Shown here piece after piece: positions 44,362-54,118 of a stretch of DNA of 64,000 bases (its first letter is position 1; every line of letters begins with the position of its first letter). Below the pieces are notes generated by a model. It had not been told where the DNA came from. It worked only from the letters and a program-made list of their open reading frames with translations, and ran no database searches. This stretch comes from an uncultured Clostridia bacterium (GTDB lineage: Bacteria; Bacillota; Clostridia; Oscillospirales; JAAYOS01): assembly GCA_947631015.1 (NCBI GenBank), contig CANRJS010000001.1, positions 31,561 through 95,560 of the forward strand. The letters are read 5' to 3'. Position numbers and translations under genes: made by a program.

Positions 44362-46992
44362 TCAGTTCTTCGCGTCGTACCAGGTGCGGCCGCTCGCCGC
44401 GTCCGCCACGAGCGGGACGCGGAGCCGCATCACGCCCTCCATCTCCTCGCAGAGCAGGCGCTTTACATCCTCCGCGCGCTCCGACGGCGTCTCGACGATA
44501 AGCTCGTCGTGGATCTGCATGACAAGCTTCGCCTCCGGCACGTCCCGGCGGAGCCGGTCGCGGACGCGGAGCATCGCGAGCTTTATCACGTCGGCGGCGC
44601 TGCCCTGTATCGGGGCGTTCATCGCCGCGCGCTCGCCGAACGAGCGCAGGTTGAAGTTCTTTGACTTCAGCTCGGGGAGGTAACGTCTCCGCCCGAGCAG
44701 CGTCGTGACGTATCCGAGCTCCTTTGCGCTCTCGCGCGAGCGCTCCATGTAGTCCCGGATGCCGTGATAGTGGCTGAGATAGCTGTCTATATAGTTCTTC
44801 GCTTCGGCGTTCAAGACGTGCAGGTCGTCGGCAAGCGAGAAGGCGGATATGCCGTACACGATGCCGAAGTTGACGGCCTTCGCGCGGCGGCGAAGCTCGC
44901 CCGTGACCTCGCCGCGCGGCACGCCGAACACCTGCGACGCGGTTATCGTGTGGATGTCCTCGCCCTCGGCAAAGCCCTTTATCATCGCCTCGTCGTTTGC
45001 AATATGAGCAAGGAGGCGAAGTTCTATCTGCGAATAGTCCGCGTCGACGAGGGTGCAGCCCTCCTCCGCGCGGAAGCAGCGGCGGATCTCGCTCCCGAGC
45101 TCGCGCCGCACCGGGATGTTCTGGAGGTTCGGGTCGGTGGAGCTGAGGCGACCGGTGGCGGTGGCGGTCATGTTGAAGGTCGTCCTCACTCGCCCGTCCG
45201 CGTCTATGACCTTGAGGAGCCCGTCGCAGTAGGTACTTTTCAGCTTCGTGAGCTGGCGGAACTCGATGATGCAGTCGATTATCGGGTGCTTTCCGCGGAG
45301 CTTCTCGAGCACGTCGATGTCGGTCGAGTATCCGGTCTTGGTCTTTTTCACCGGCGGGAGACCCAGCGTCTCAAACAGCAGCTCGCCGAGGAGCTTCGTG
45401 GAGTTGATGTTGAATTTCTTGCCCGCGAGCGAGTATATCGTCGCCTCGAGCTCCGAAATGCGCGCGCCGAGAGTATCCCCGAAGGCACGGAGCGCCGCGC
45501 CGTCGAGCGCCATTCCCGCGCGCTCCATCTCCGCAAGCACCAGCGCGAGCGGCTGTTCAAGCTCGCAGAGAAGCGGACGCATATCGAGCGAATCTATCCT
45601 CTCTCCGAGCAGCTTTCGGAGCTCCCACACCGCTTCGGCGTGGGAGCAGAGCGCGTCCGAGGCCGCTTCCGCGTCGCCGAGCACGCCGAAGCTGTCCTCG
45701 CCGGCATACGCCGACGCGGACGGAAGCTTTCGGCCGAGGTAAGAGAAACCCACCCGCTCGAGCGGGTACTTCCCGAGCGACGGGTCGATAAGATACGCCG
45801 CAAGCTCGGTGTCAAACTCCGCCGGGGACGGCTCCACGCCGCACTCCATCAGCTCCCGGAAGAACTGCTTCGAGCCGTGCAGAGCGAGCTTCTTTTCCCC
45901 GCCGAACGCCTTTTTCAGCAGGTCGTTGTAGCCTTCGCGCGTGAAGCCGGAGGCGCGGACGAAGAAGCTCTTTCCGTCCGCCGCCGCCGCGAACGCGCCG
46001 AGACCCGGCTGCCACGCGACGGCAAAGCCGTCGAGCGCGAGCAGCTCCCCCGCCGACGCTTCGTCGAGCTCTTTCCGCTCGAACTTCTCCGCGGTATGCT
46101 CCGGGACGGAGCCGCCGGAGCCGTCCGAGAGTCCGAATTTTTCTATGAAGGAGCGGAACTCCAGCTTCACGCAGAGAGCGTACAGCTTGGAGTTGTCCGG
46201 GTTTGCAGGTCCGATGTCGTCCGGGCCGAAGTCGAGCGGCATGAACCTGTCTATCGTCGCGAGGTCGTAACTCGAGTAAGCGCTGTCCTTTCCTTCGACG
46301 AGCTTGCGGCGCATGGCGGGCTTTATCCGCTCGTCGTCAATGTTTTCGTACACGCCGTCAAGCGTGCCGAACATGTGAAGCAGATCGCCTGCGCCCTTCT
46401 TCCCTATGCCGGGAACGCCGGGGATGTTGTCCGACGAGTCGCCCATAAGCGCCTTCAGGTCGATGAGGCGAAGCGGCTCGAAGCCGTACTCCTCAAAGAA
46501 GCTCTCGGGGGTGTAGACCTTTGTCGTCGTCTGCCCCTGCGCCGTCGAGACGAACTTCACGCACACTTTCTCGCCCGTGAGCTGGAGCATGTCGCGGTCG
46601 CCGCTGACGACGACCGTCTCCCCGCCTCTCTCCGCGTTGAGGCGGCTGAGCGTTCCTATGATGTCGTCCGCCTCGTAACCGTCCGCCGAATAGCGGCGGA
46701 CGCCCATGGCGTCGAGCAGCTCGTCGACAAGCGGCATCTGTTCGAGAAGCTCAGCGTCCATCGGGGAACGCTGAGCTTTGTAGGCTTCGTATTTCTGTCT
46801 TCGGAAGGTGGGCGCGTGCGTGTCCAGCGCGACGAGCACTCCGTCCGGCTTCTCCTCCTCGAGGAGTCGTACAAGCGTCGTGAAAAAGCCGTAGACGGCG
46901 TTCGTGTGCAGACCGTCCTTCGTTGTGAACGGGCGTATCCCGTAGTAGGCGCGGTGGACGAGGTTCGTCCCGTCAAGCAGCATGAGCTTCAT
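44362..46992 (-). CDS. polA: DNA polymerase I
   Basis: An 876-residue polymerase for gap filling and primer removal. The N-terminal 5'-3' exonuclease has DGTNLVHRAYYG, DGYEADDIIGTLS, VVSGDRDMLQL and GVPGIGKKGA. The middle 3'-5' exonuclease domain has lost its metal residues: the FDTET region reads FAVAWQPG and the NLKYD region reads HGSKQFF, so proofreading is expected to be absent, as in Bacillus. The polymerase domain shows NLQNIPVRRELGSEIR, DADYSQIELRLLAH, RRRAKAVNFGIVYG and MQIHDELIVE. GGAGGG precedes the ATG. Confidence 0.97.
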   Translation of the reverse strand: MKLMLLDGTNLVHRAYYGIRPFTTKDGLHTNAVYGFFTTLVRLLEEEKPDGVLVALDTHAPTFRRQKYEAYKAQRSPMDAELLEQMPLVDELLDAMGVRRYSADGYEADDIIGTLSRLNAERGGETVVVSGDRDMLQLTGEKVCVKFVSTAQGQTTTKVYTPESFFEEYGFEPLRLIDLKALMGDSSDNIPGVPGIGKKGAGDLLHMFGTLDGVYENIDDERIKPAMRRKLVEGKDSAYSSYDLATIDRFMPLDFGPDDIGPANPDNSKLYALCVKLEFRSFIEKFGLSDGSGGSVPEHTAEKFERKELDEASAGELLALDGFAVAWQPGLGAFAAAADGKSFFVRASGFTREGYNDLLKKAFGGEKKLALHGSKQFFRELMECGVEPSPAEFDTELAAYLIDPSLGKYPLERVGFSYLGRKLPSASAYAGEDSFGVLGDAEAASDALCSHAEAVWELRKLLGERIDSLDMRPLLCELEQPLALVLAEMERAGMALDGAALRAFGDTLGARISELEATIYSLAGKKFNINSTKLLGELLFETLGLPPVKKTKTGYSTDIDVLEKLRGKHPIIDCIIEFRQLTKLKSTYCDGLLKVIDADGRVRTTFNMTATATGRLSSTDPNLQNIPVRRELGSEIRRCFRAEEGCTLVDADYSQIELRLLAHIANDEAMIKGFAEGEDIHTITASQVFGVPRGEVTGELRRRAKAVNFGIVYGISAFSLADDLHVLNAEAKNYIDSYLSHYHGIRDYMERSRESAKELGYVTTLLGRRRYLPELKSKNFNLRSFGERAAMNAPIQGSAADVIKLAMLRVRDRLRRDVPEAKLVMQIHDELIVETPSERAEDVKRLLCEEMEGVMRLRVPLVADAASGRTWYDAKN

Positions 46993-47077
46993 GTTGCGCT
47001 TCCCTCCGAATATTTTATCGGCAATGCCGTAAAGTTATATATTTCACAGCGTTGTGCAAGCTGTAAAGCTGAAGCCT

Positions 47078-48469
47078 TTACGCTTTTACTGCCTTCACGC
47101 CCTGCGGCGTGTCGATGAGTTTTATGCCCTTTGCCGCGAGCTCGTCGCGGATGCGGTCGGCCTCGGCCCAGTTCTTCGCCTTCTTGGCGGCGGTGCGCGC
47201 GTCGATGAGCGCCTGAGTCTCGGCGTCCGGGACGTACTCGTCCTCCGCCTGCTTCTCCGGCTCTCGGGTAATATCGACGGCAAGCACCTCGTCCAACCTC
47301 TTCATCAGCTCGTAGACGTCGTTCGACTTCTCCGCGCGGCGCGCCGCGCCCCAGACGACGCCGAGAGCCTTCGGGATATTGAGGTCGTCGTTTATAGCCT
47401 CGTCAAATGCGGCGACGATGGAAGCCTTCTCCTCCTCCGGGAGCACGCCGGGCGCGCCCTTGTGCGCGTGGACTGCGGCGCGTAGGTTCTTCAGGCCGGA
47501 CTTTGCGGAGTCCATGCCCTCGAATGTGAAGTTCAGCTTGTTGCGGTAGTGCGCGCCGAGGCAGAAGTAGCGGAAGTCGAGCGGGTCATAGCCGCGCTCC
47601 ATAAGCTGGTCTATTGTGTAGGTGTTGCCGAGCGACTTGCTCATCTTTCCGCCGTCGACGAGCATGAACTCGCCGTGCATCCAGATACGCGCCGCCGGGT
47701 GTCCGAAAAGGCCCTCCGCCTGCGCTATCTCGTTCTCGTGGTGTATCGGAATGGCGTCCACGCCGCCGGTGTGGATGTCAAACTCCTCGCCGAGGTACTT
47801 GAGACCCATCGCCGAGCATTCGATGTGCCAGCCGGGGTAACCCATCCCCCACGGCGACTCCCACTGCATGATGTGCTCCTTGGGAGCCTTCTTCCAGAGC
47901 GCGAAGTCGGCGGGGTGACGCTTCTCGGTGTTCACCTCGACGCGCGCGCCGGCCTGCTGCTCCTCGAGGTTCGCGCGGGAGAGCTTGCCGTAGTCCGGGA
48001 GCTTCCCGATGTCGAAGTAGATGCCGTCGGACGTCTCGTAGGCGTAGCCGCGCTCCATAAGCGCCACGACGTAGTCTATCATCTCTTTGATATGGTCGGT
48101 CGCCTTGCATATTATCTCCGGCCTGCCGATATTCAGCCGGTCGATGTCTTTCATAAACTGCGCGGTGTAGAACTCCGCTATCTCCCACGGGGTCTTCTTC
48201 TGCTCACGGGCGGTCTTTGCCATCTTGTCCTCGCCGTCGTCCCCGTCGCTTACGAGATGGCCGACGTCGGTGATGTTCATGGCATGGCGGAGCCCGAAAC
48301 CGTTGTACTTCAGCACGCGGCGGAGCTCGTCCATAAAGACGTAGGTGCGCAGGTTGCCGATGTGCGCGTAGCCGTACACCGTCGGACCGCAGGAGTACAT
48401 GCGGACCGTGTTCCCCTCGAGCGGACGGAACTCCTCCTTCTCGCGGCTGAGTGTATTATAAACTCTCAT
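47078..48469 (-). CDS. cysS: Cysteinyl-tRNA synthetase
   Basis: A 463-residue class I synthetase that charges tRNA-Cys. [21 protein letters not shown] holds a zinc Cys and the HIGH-type motif. WHIECSAM and [18 protein letters not shown] provide further zinc ligands, and the KMSKS loop is [16 protein letters not shown] precedes the ATG. The 65-base gap upstream contains no T-box leader. An 85-base gap separates it from polA. Confidence 0.97.
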   Translation of the reverse strand: MRVYNTLSREKEEFRPLEGNTVRMYSCGPTVYGYAHIGNLRTYVFMDELRRVLKYNGFGLRHAMNITDVGHLVSDGDDGEDKMAKTAREQKKTPWEIAEFYTAQFMKDIDRLNIGRPEIICKATDHIKEMIDYVVALMERGYAYETSDGIYFDIGKLPDYGKLSRANLEEQQAGARVEVNTEKRHPADFALWKKAPKEHIMQWESPWGMGYPGWHIECSAMGLKYLGEEFDIHTGGVDAIPIHHENEIAQAEGLFGHPAARIWMHGEFMLVDGGKMSKSLGNTYTIDQLMERGYDPLDFRYFCLGAHYRNKLNFTFEGMDSAKSGLKNLRAAVHAHKGAPGVLPEEEKASIVAAFDEAINDDLNIPKALGVVWGAARRAEKSNDVYELMKRLDEVLAVDITREPEKQAEDEYVPDAETQALIDARTAAKKAKNWAEADRIRDELAAKGIKLIDTPQGVKAVKA

Positions 48470-48534
48470 AGCAGTATTACCTCCGTATCGTTATTCGACG
48501 GCCGCCGCAGGCACCCGCGGCGTAAGCCGCCGGC

Positions 48535-49092
48535 TCAGAAACTGTTTATCACGTCGCGGTTCCTCACGAGATACTCTATGCCCGACCAGAGCGTCACCGC
48601 CGTCATAAGTATGACGAGCAGGTCGTTCACCGTGACGGCGCCGAATACCGCGACGGAGCCGACGCTTCCCACCGCGCCGAATAATGGCTCAATGAGCAGC
48701 GCCGCAAGCACGACGCACTGCACCACCATCTTTATCTTGCCGGAGACGGATGCGGCAAGCACCCGCCCGTCGCTCATCGCGACGACGCGCAGGCTCGTCA
48801 CTATAAACTCCCGCGCGATTATGAGGATGGCGTACACCGTGCCGACCGTTCCGCTCTTCACGAAGAGCAGCAGCGCGGAGGTTATGAGCAGCTTATCCGC
48901 GAGCGGGTCAACGAATTTTCCGAAGTTTGTCACCTGGTCGTAGTGGCGCGCGATGTATCCGTCGAGCTTGTCTGTGACGCTCGCGACGACGAACACGGTA
49001 AACGCCGCGTACCACGGCAGGAAGTACCACGCCGCTATGAACACCGGCACGAGCGCGATACGAATAAGCGTGATGATGTTTGCTGTTTTCAA
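48535..49092 (-). CDS. pgsA: CDP-diacylglycerol-glycerol-3-phosphate phosphatidyltransferase
   Basis: A 185-residue membrane enzyme that makes phosphatidylglycerol phosphate. The CDP-alcohol transferase motif D-x2-DG-x2-AR-x8-G-x3-D-x3-D is complete in DKLDGYIARHYD...GKFVDPLAD. There are six hydrophobic segments, from LIRIALVPVFIAAWYFLPWYA onward. The product feeds anionic membrane lipids. It lies 107 bases after rimO and 65 before cysS, in the same direction. Confidence 0.94.
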   Translation of the reverse strand: MKTANIITLIRIALVPVFIAAWYFLPWYAAFTVFVVASVTDKLDGYIARHYDQVTNFGKFVDPLADKLLITSALLLFVKSGTVGTVYAILIIAREFIVTSLRVVAMSDGRVLAASVSGKIKMVVQCVVLAALLIEPLFGAVGSVGSVAVFGAVTVNDLLVILMTAVTLWSGIEYLVRNRDVINSF

Positions 49093-49199
49093 GGGGGTGT
49101 CCCTCCTTATGAACTCCGGCGGAGGCAGTCTCCGCGCGGAGGAGTCAGCGGCCGTCCGCAGCGGACGCCGCGTTTCGGAGCATCTTCTGTCCCAACGGC

Positions 49200-50540
49200 T
49201 CAGAGCATCTTGCCGAAGAGGTCTCCGTCAATGACTTCGTTGATAAGCACCTGCCGGATGTCTCCCGGCTTTGCGCTGCCGCGCGGCGGGAAGAACACCT
49301 TCCCGTCTATCTCGGGCGCGTCCGCATAGGTGCGGCCGTAGGCAAGCTTGATTATCGGGTCGGCGCCCTCGCAGAGCACATCCACGACCTTGCCGACGAG
49401 GCTCTCGTTGTACTCCTCGACTATCTCGTCACGGATCATCTCCGCTGCCTCCATGCGGCGGGAGACTATGTCCTCGTCGGGGTAGTCCATCTCCGCCGCC
49501 GGCGTTCCGTCCTCCGGGGAGAACGCGAAGAACCCGGCGCGCTCAGGACGGTACTCCCGCAGGAATTCGCAGAGCTCCGCGAACTCCTCCTCCCCCTCGC
49601 CGGGGAGGCCAATGATGATGCTCGTGCGGAGCACGACGCCCTCCAGCTCCTCGCGGAGCTTGCGGAAGAGGGCGCGGATCTCGTCGCCGTCGGTGCGGCG
49701 GCGCATCTTCTTCAAAATCCCGCTGTTGATGTGCTGTATCGGTATGTCGAGACAGCGCAGGACCTTCGGGTTGCGCTTTATACACTGTATAAGCTCGTCC
49801 GTGACTCCCTCCGGGTAGAGGTAGAGGAGCCGCAGCCACTTTACCTCCTCTATCTCGCATATCCTGTCGATAAGCTCGGGGAGCAATGACCGTCCGCAGA
49901 GGTCGCGGCCGTACATCGTGAGGTCCTGCGCGACAAGGATTATCTCCTTTGCGCCCATCTGCGCGAGCGCTTCCGCTTCTTCAAGGACGCGCTCCGGGTC
50001 GCGGCTGCGGTACTTACCGCGCAGCTTCGGTATGACGCAGTAGGCGCAGTTGTTCGAACACCCCTCCGCTATCTTGAGGTAGGCGGTGAAGCTCTCACCC
50101 GTGATGAAGCGCGGCGTCTCGGTCACGGGCGCGTTGATGTCTCCGAACTCGCTCACGCGCTCGCCCGCGAGCACCCGCTCCACGACGTCCTCAATCTCGT
50201 CGTAGCTGCCGCAGCCGACGACGGCGTCGACCTCAGGTATCTCGTCAAGTATCTCGTCGCGATAGCGCTCGGCCATGCACCCTGTCACGATTATATGCTC
50301 CACGTTGCCGCCGATGCCGTCTATGCGGTTCTTTACCATGGCGGCGATTATCTCGTGGATGTTCTCCACCGACTCCTCGCGAGCAGGCTCTATGAAGGCG
50401 CAGGTGTTTATCAGCACGACCTCCGCCATCTCCGGCATTTCGACTATCTCGTGCCCGGCGCTCATCAGCCGCCAGAGCATCTGTTCTCCGTTGATAAGGT
50501 TTTTGTCGCACCCGAGCGACACAAGACCCACTTTTGCCAT
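49200..50540 (-). CDS. rimO: Ribosomal protein S12 methylthiotransferase RimO
   Basis: A 446-residue radical SAM enzyme that adds a methylthio group to an aspartate of S12. The N-terminal UPF0004 domain has cysteines in LGCDKNL, NTCAF and VTGCMAE. The radical SAM motif is CSNNCAYC. A TRAM domain occurs at the C-terminus (SLVGKVVDVLCEG...GRTYADAPEIDG). These match RimO more than MiaB. The ATG at 50540 is preceded by GGAGGA; the longer frame runs into recX. Confidence 0.94.
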   Translation of the reverse strand: MAKVGLVSLGCDKNLINGEQMLWRLMSAGHEIVEMPEMAEVVLINTCAFIEPAREESVENIHEIIAAMVKNRIDGIGGNVEHIIVTGCMAERYRDEILDEIPEVDAVVGCGSYDEIEDVVERVLAGERVSEFGDINAPVTETPRFITGESFTAYLKIAEGCSNNCAYCVIPKLRGKYRSRDPERVLEEAEALAQMGAKEIILVAQDLTMYGRDLCGRSLLPELIDRICEIEEVKWLRLLYLYPEGVTDELIQCIKRNPKVLRCLDIPIQHINSGILKKMRRRTDGDEIRALFRKLREELEGVVLRTSIIIGLPGEGEEEFAELCEFLREYRPERAGFFAFSPEDGTPAAEMDYPDEDIVSRRMEAAEMIRDEIVEEYNESLVGKVVDVLCEGADPIIKLAYGRTYADAPEIDGKVFFPPRGSAKPGDIRQVLINEVIDGDLFGKML

Positions 50541-50545
50541 AAATC

Positions 50546-51142
50546 CTATTCCTCCGTATACTCCCTCAGAATGGGCGCTATATCCTGCCAACGGAAGCCC
50601 CGGCGCATGAGCGCGTCGGACACCTTCTTTGCTTCCTTTCGGTCGAGCAGTCCGTCCCCCGCTCTTGAGAGGATGAAACTCTCGATGGCTTCCTCACCCG
50701 TGCCGAGCTCGTCAAGCACTTCCTCGGTTATATCGTCGTCCACGCCGCGCCGCCGAAGCTCGCTCCGTATCCGTATCGAGCCCCAGCCGCGCGCGCGGCG
50801 TTCCTGCGCGAAGAGTCTCGCGTACTCCGCGTCGTTAAGAGCGCCATAGCTCTCGAGCCTGTCCGCCGCGCGCTCCGCAAGCTGCCCGTCGTGGCCCTTG
50901 TCCTCAAGCTTCTCAATGAGCATCGCGCGCGTCATGGGACGCATCGCGAGCGCCGCCGCGCCGTCCGACAGGGCGGGCTTTGTGAGCACGCACCACAGCT
51001 CTTCCTCGTCCTCGCGGTCGAGCTCCGCGCCGACGAGCGGACGGAGCGACGTGAGGTCTCCCTTAAAGGATATCTCACCGTAAGGCTCGAGTTCTATAAC
51101 GTATCCGTCCTCCGACGGGGAGAGCGCGAGTATCCTCGCCAT
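50546..51142 (-). CDS. recX: Regulatory protein RecX
   Basis: A 198-residue helical repeat protein that binds RecA filaments and inhibits or disassembles them. ALAMRPMTRAMLIEKLEDKGHD, LNDAEYARLFAQERRARGWGSIRIRSELRRRGV and LMRRGFRWQDIAPILREY are the three-helix repeats. It begins three bases after recA, so both are made together and the inhibitor follows its target. Confidence 0.93.
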   Translation of the reverse strand: MARILALSPSEDGYVIELEPYGEISFKGDLTSLRPLVGAELDREDEEELWCVLTKPALSDGAAALAMRPMTRAMLIEKLEDKGHDGQLAERAADRLESYGALNDAEYARLFAQERRARGWGSIRIRSELRRRGVDDDITEEVLDELGTGEEAIESFILSRAGDGLLDRKEAKKVSDALMRRGFRWQDIAPILREYTEE

Positions 51143-51145
51143 CGC

Positions 51146-52255
51146 TTACTCCTCGCCGCCCTCGGCGTCCTCGTCTCCCGCGTCGATGTCCACGGCCTTT
51201 GCGGACGACTTTGCGGGCTTCGCGGCCTTGGCCGTCTTTGCGCCCTTCTTTGCGTTGAAGATGGCGGGATCGTCGCGGTAGAGCTCGTGTATCTTGCGGT
51301 CAAGCTCCTCCGCCACCTCTGGGTGATCGGAGAGGTACTGCTTGACGCTGTCGCGCCCCTGACCGACGCGCTCCTCGCCGATGCTGTACCACGAACCGCT
51401 CTTGCTTATCAGACCCGCGCGTTCGCCGAGCTCGACTATCTCGCTCTCGTGGCTTATGCCGGTGCCGAACATAATGTCGAAGTAAGCCTCACGGAAAGGC
51501 GGCGCCATCTTGTTCTTGACCACACGCGCGCGGGTGTAGACGCCGATGTTCTCGGTGCCCGACTTTATCCAGTCGGCGCGGCGGATGTCAATGCGCACCG
51601 AGGAGTAGAACTTCAGCGCGCGGCCGCCGGTCGTGACCTCCGGGTTGCCGTACATGACGCCGACCTTCTCTCGGAGCTGGTTGATGAATATGACGGCGCA
51701 GTTGCCCTTCGAGACGACGCCCGCGAGCTTGCGGAGCGCCTGGCTCATCAGTCTCGCGTGCAGACCGACGAAGCTGTCTCCCATCGCTCCCTCTATCTCC
51801 ATCCTCGGAACGAGCGCCGCGACGGAGTCGACCACTATGACGTCGACCGCGCCGCTTCTCGCGAGGGCTTCGGTTATCTCAAGACCCTGCTCGCCGGTGT
51901 CCGGCTGGGAGATGAGAAGGTCGTCCACCTGGACGCCGAGCGCCGCCGCGTAGGTCGGGTCGAGCGCGTGCTCCGCGTCGATGAACGCGGCGACGCCGCC
52001 GAGCTTCTGCGCCTCGGCTATGATGTGGAGCGCCACCGTGGTCTTGCCGGAGGACTCCGGGCCGTATATTTCGACTATCCTTCCGCGCGGTATGCCGCCG
52101 CAGCCGAGTGCGAGGTCGAGCGAGAGCGAGCCGGTGGGTATCGAGCTGACGTACATGTCGCTCTTTTCGCCGAGACGCATGACGGCGTTCTTGCCGAACT
52201 GCTTCTCGATGCCCGCTATCGCGGTCTCCAATGCCTTTTTCTTTTCGCTGTCCAT
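51146..52255 (-). CDS. recA: Recombinase RecA
   Basis: A 369-residue recombinase for homologous repair and SOS induction. Walker [13 protein letters not shown] is at about 65-76. [15 protein letters not shown], loop L1 [10 protein letters not shown]-like [24 protein letters not shown] and [21 protein letters not shown] are canonical. The C-terminal tail is Lys/Ala- then Glu-rich. A promoter lies 30 bases upstream, but I see no GAAC-N4-GTTC LexA box near it. Confidence 0.98.
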   Translation of the reverse strand: MDSEKKKALETAIAGIEKQFGKNAVMRLGEKSDMYVSSIPTGSLSLDLALGCGGIPRGRIVEIYGPESSGKTTVALHIIAEAQKLGGVAAFIDAEHALDPTYAAALGVQVDDLLISQPDTGEQGLEITEALARSGAVDVIVVDSVAALVPRMEIEGAMGDSFVGLHARLMSQALRKLAGVVSKGNCAVIFINQLREKVGVMYGNPEVTTGGRALKFYSSVRIDIRRADWIKSGTENIGVYTRARVVKNKMAPPFREAYFDIMFGTGISHESEIVELGERAGLISKSGSWYSIGEERVGQGRDSVKQYLSDHPEVAEELDRKIHELYRDDPAIFNAKKGAKTAKAAKPAKSSAKAVDIDAGDEDAEGGEE

Positions 52256-52284
52256 ATCCTTACCTCCGTATATGTGTCCTAATT

Positions 52285-52313
52285 AGTATACATCCGAAAT
52301 GTACATTAAGCAA
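52285..52313 (-). promoter_or_regulatory. Promoter of recA-recX
   Basis: On the minus strand: TTGCTT (52313-52308), 17-base spacer, TATACT (52290-52285). The -35 box overlaps the end of prmC. No canonical LexA site is visible. Confidence 0.65.
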
Positions 52314-53157
52314 GCGTACATTTTACGACTCTTTCAATGCCGGAGAGGTCGCAGAGTATCTCCGGCGCCGGCCATCCGTTCCGACGGAATATCTCCGCGG
52401 CTTCTCTCGCTTCCCCCGCCCCGACCTCGACGGCGAGGAGCCCTCCGGGCTTCAGCGCACGCTTCAGGTTACGGGCAAACGCGCGGTAGAAGTCGAGTCC
52501 GTCTGCGCCGCCGTCGAGCGCTATATGCGGCTCGAAGTCTCTCACCGACGGGTCAAGCGACGGTATGTCGACCGCCGGTATGTAGGGCGGATTGGAGACT
52601 ATGACGTCAAACTGTCCGAGCGCTTCCGCCGGAGGCTCCGTCGCGTCTCCGCAGATGAAGAACGCTCTGCCGGTGACGCCTAGCCGCCTCGCGTTCCGCT
52701 TCGCCACGGCGAGCGCCGGCGGCGAGAGTTCCACCATTACGGCGTTCACGTCCTTCCGCTCCGCGAGCACGGAGAGACCGACGCACCCGCCGCCGCAGCA
52801 GAGGTCGAGCAGCTTGCCGTTCTCGGGAAGCGCCCCGAGCGCCGTCTCGCAGAGAAGCTCGGTGTCTGAACGGGGAATGAGCGTGTCCTGCGTCACCTCG
52901 AAGATGCGGCCCATGAAGCCCCACTCCCCGATTATGTACGCGAGCGGTTCGCCCGAAAGCCGGCGGCGGAGGTATTCCGCCACGGCGTCAATCCGTTCTG
53001 CGGACGGGTAGATACGCAGGTCACGCAGGAGCTCGTCCGGCGTCTTCCCCGCCGCCGAAGCGACGAGCAGCCGCGCCTCCAGTCCGGCGGAGCTGACGCC
53101 CGCCTGTTCGAGCGCTTTCCGCGTATCGACGACTATCTCCTGATACGACGCGCTCAC
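52306..53157 (-). CDS. prmC: Peptide chain release factor N5-glutamine methyltransferase PrmC
   Basis: A 283-residue methyltransferase that modifies the GGQ glutamine of release factors. The helical N-terminal domain is followed by the SAM site LLDLCCGGGCVGLSVLA and the catalytic VSNPPYIPAVD (NPPY). PRSDTELL is also typical. It starts with GTG overlapping the DUF1385 stop as GTGA. The usual partner prfA is not upstream here; the DUF1385 gene takes that place, an order also common in clostridia. Confidence 0.95.
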   Translation of the reverse strand: MSASYQEIVVDTRKALEQAGVSSAGLEARLLVASAAGKTPDELLRDLRIYPSAERIDAVAEYLRRRLSGEPLAYIIGEWGFMGRIFEVTQDTLIPRSDTELLCETALGALPENGKLLDLCCGGGCVGLSVLAERKDVNAVMVELSPPALAVAKRNARRLGVTGRAFFICGDATEPPAEALGQFDVIVSNPPYIPAVDIPSLDPSVRDFEPHIALDGGADGLDFYRAFARNLKRALKPGGLLAVEVGAGEAREAAEIFRRNGWPAPEILCDLSGIERVVKCTLA

Positions 53158-54113
53158 CAGCGGTCCTCGCCTTCCACCTCGGGTATGACCGCCTTCAGGG
53201 ACGCTATGGCGACCTCTATCATCGAGTCGTCCGGCTCATTCGTGGTGAGGTTCTGCAGCCACATCCCCGGCGCGCGGAGCACGCGCGAAACTATGTTGTC
53301 GTGCCGCCCCGCCCACATATTGAACTCGTAGCTTATGGCGACTATCACCGGCAGGAGCGCGAGGCGCAGTCCGGCGCGCGCAAGGGGGTTCGATATGTTC
53401 GCAAAGCCGAGGAGGCTCGTGACGAGTATGCTGATGATTATGACGACAAAGAGGAAGCTCGTGCCGCAGCGCGGATGCTGCCGGCGCTGGATTCTCACGT
53501 TCTCGACCGTGAGGTCGAGCCCCGCCTCGTAACAGTATATCGACTTGTGCTCCGCACCGTGGTAGGCAAACGTCCGCTTCATGTCCTTCATGAGACTCAC
53601 GAGGAAGAGGTAGAGTATGAATATCGCTATCCTTATCGCGCCCTCGACGAGGCTGCGGAGAATGCCGGTCCCGAGCCACTTCCCGAAAAGTCCTGCAATA
53701 AAGCTCGGCAGGAGGAAGAACAGCACTATCGGAATAGCTATGCCGAACACCAGCGCGACGGTGGTTATGATAGTGTCTATCGTCTTTTTGGAGAAGTGGC
53801 GGTCGAGCCACTTATCAAACTTCGAGGGCTCCTCCCCGTCGTCCGTGCCCTCCACCGCGAGGTCGGCGGAGCGGAGAAGCGACTTCACGCCTATCTTCAT
53901 CGACGAGCCGAAGCCGATGATACCGCGTATGAACGGCACGCCCCATATTTTATGCTTCTCCTTCGGCGCGACGTAGTCCTCCGTCTCGGTCACTATCCCG
54001 TCCGGCGTGCGGACCGACATGGCTATCTTGTGCGGCCCGCGCATCATCACGCCCTCAATGAGCGCCTGACCGCCTATCGACGTCTTGAATTTTCCGTTCT
54101 CCTGCTTTTTCAC
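53154..54113 (-). CDS. DUF1385 family membrane protein
   Basis: A 319-residue integral membrane protein. SIGGQALIEGVMMRGPHKIAMSVR is the family N-terminus, then four or five TM helices (for example IITTVALVFGIAIPIVLFFLLP and FLFVVIIISILVTSLLGFA). The signature YHGAEHKSIYCYEAG, with His and Glu, is followed by RIQRRQHPRCGTSF. A metal-dependent activity is suspected from these residues but not known. It starts with GTG and overlaps prmC. Confidence 0.9.
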   Translation of the reverse strand: MKKQENGKFKTSIGGQALIEGVMMRGPHKIAMSVRTPDGIVTETEDYVAPKEKHKIWGVPFIRGIIGFGSSMKIGVKSLLRSADLAVEGTDDGEEPSKFDKWLDRHFSKKTIDTIITTVALVFGIAIPIVLFFLLPSFIAGLFGKWLGTGILRSLVEGAIRIAIFILYLFLVSLMKDMKRTFAYHGAEHKSIYCYEAGLDLTVENVRIQRRQHPRCGTSFLFVVIIISILVTSLLGFANISNPLARAGLRLALLPVIVAISYEFNMWAGRHDNIVSRVLRAPGMWLQNLTTNEPDDSMIEVAIASLKAVIPEVEGEDRW

Positions 54114-54118
54114 TGCTT

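Noticed and set aside
44764-47118. 784-codon open frame on + opposite polA
   Set aside because: It is the antisense shadow of a full DNA polymerase I. GC-rich codons keep the reverse frame open; the product is Arg/Val/Glu-rich without any family motif.
48470-48534. T-box leader before cysS
   Set aside because: Only 65 bases to the next gene and no T-box sequence or antiterminator.
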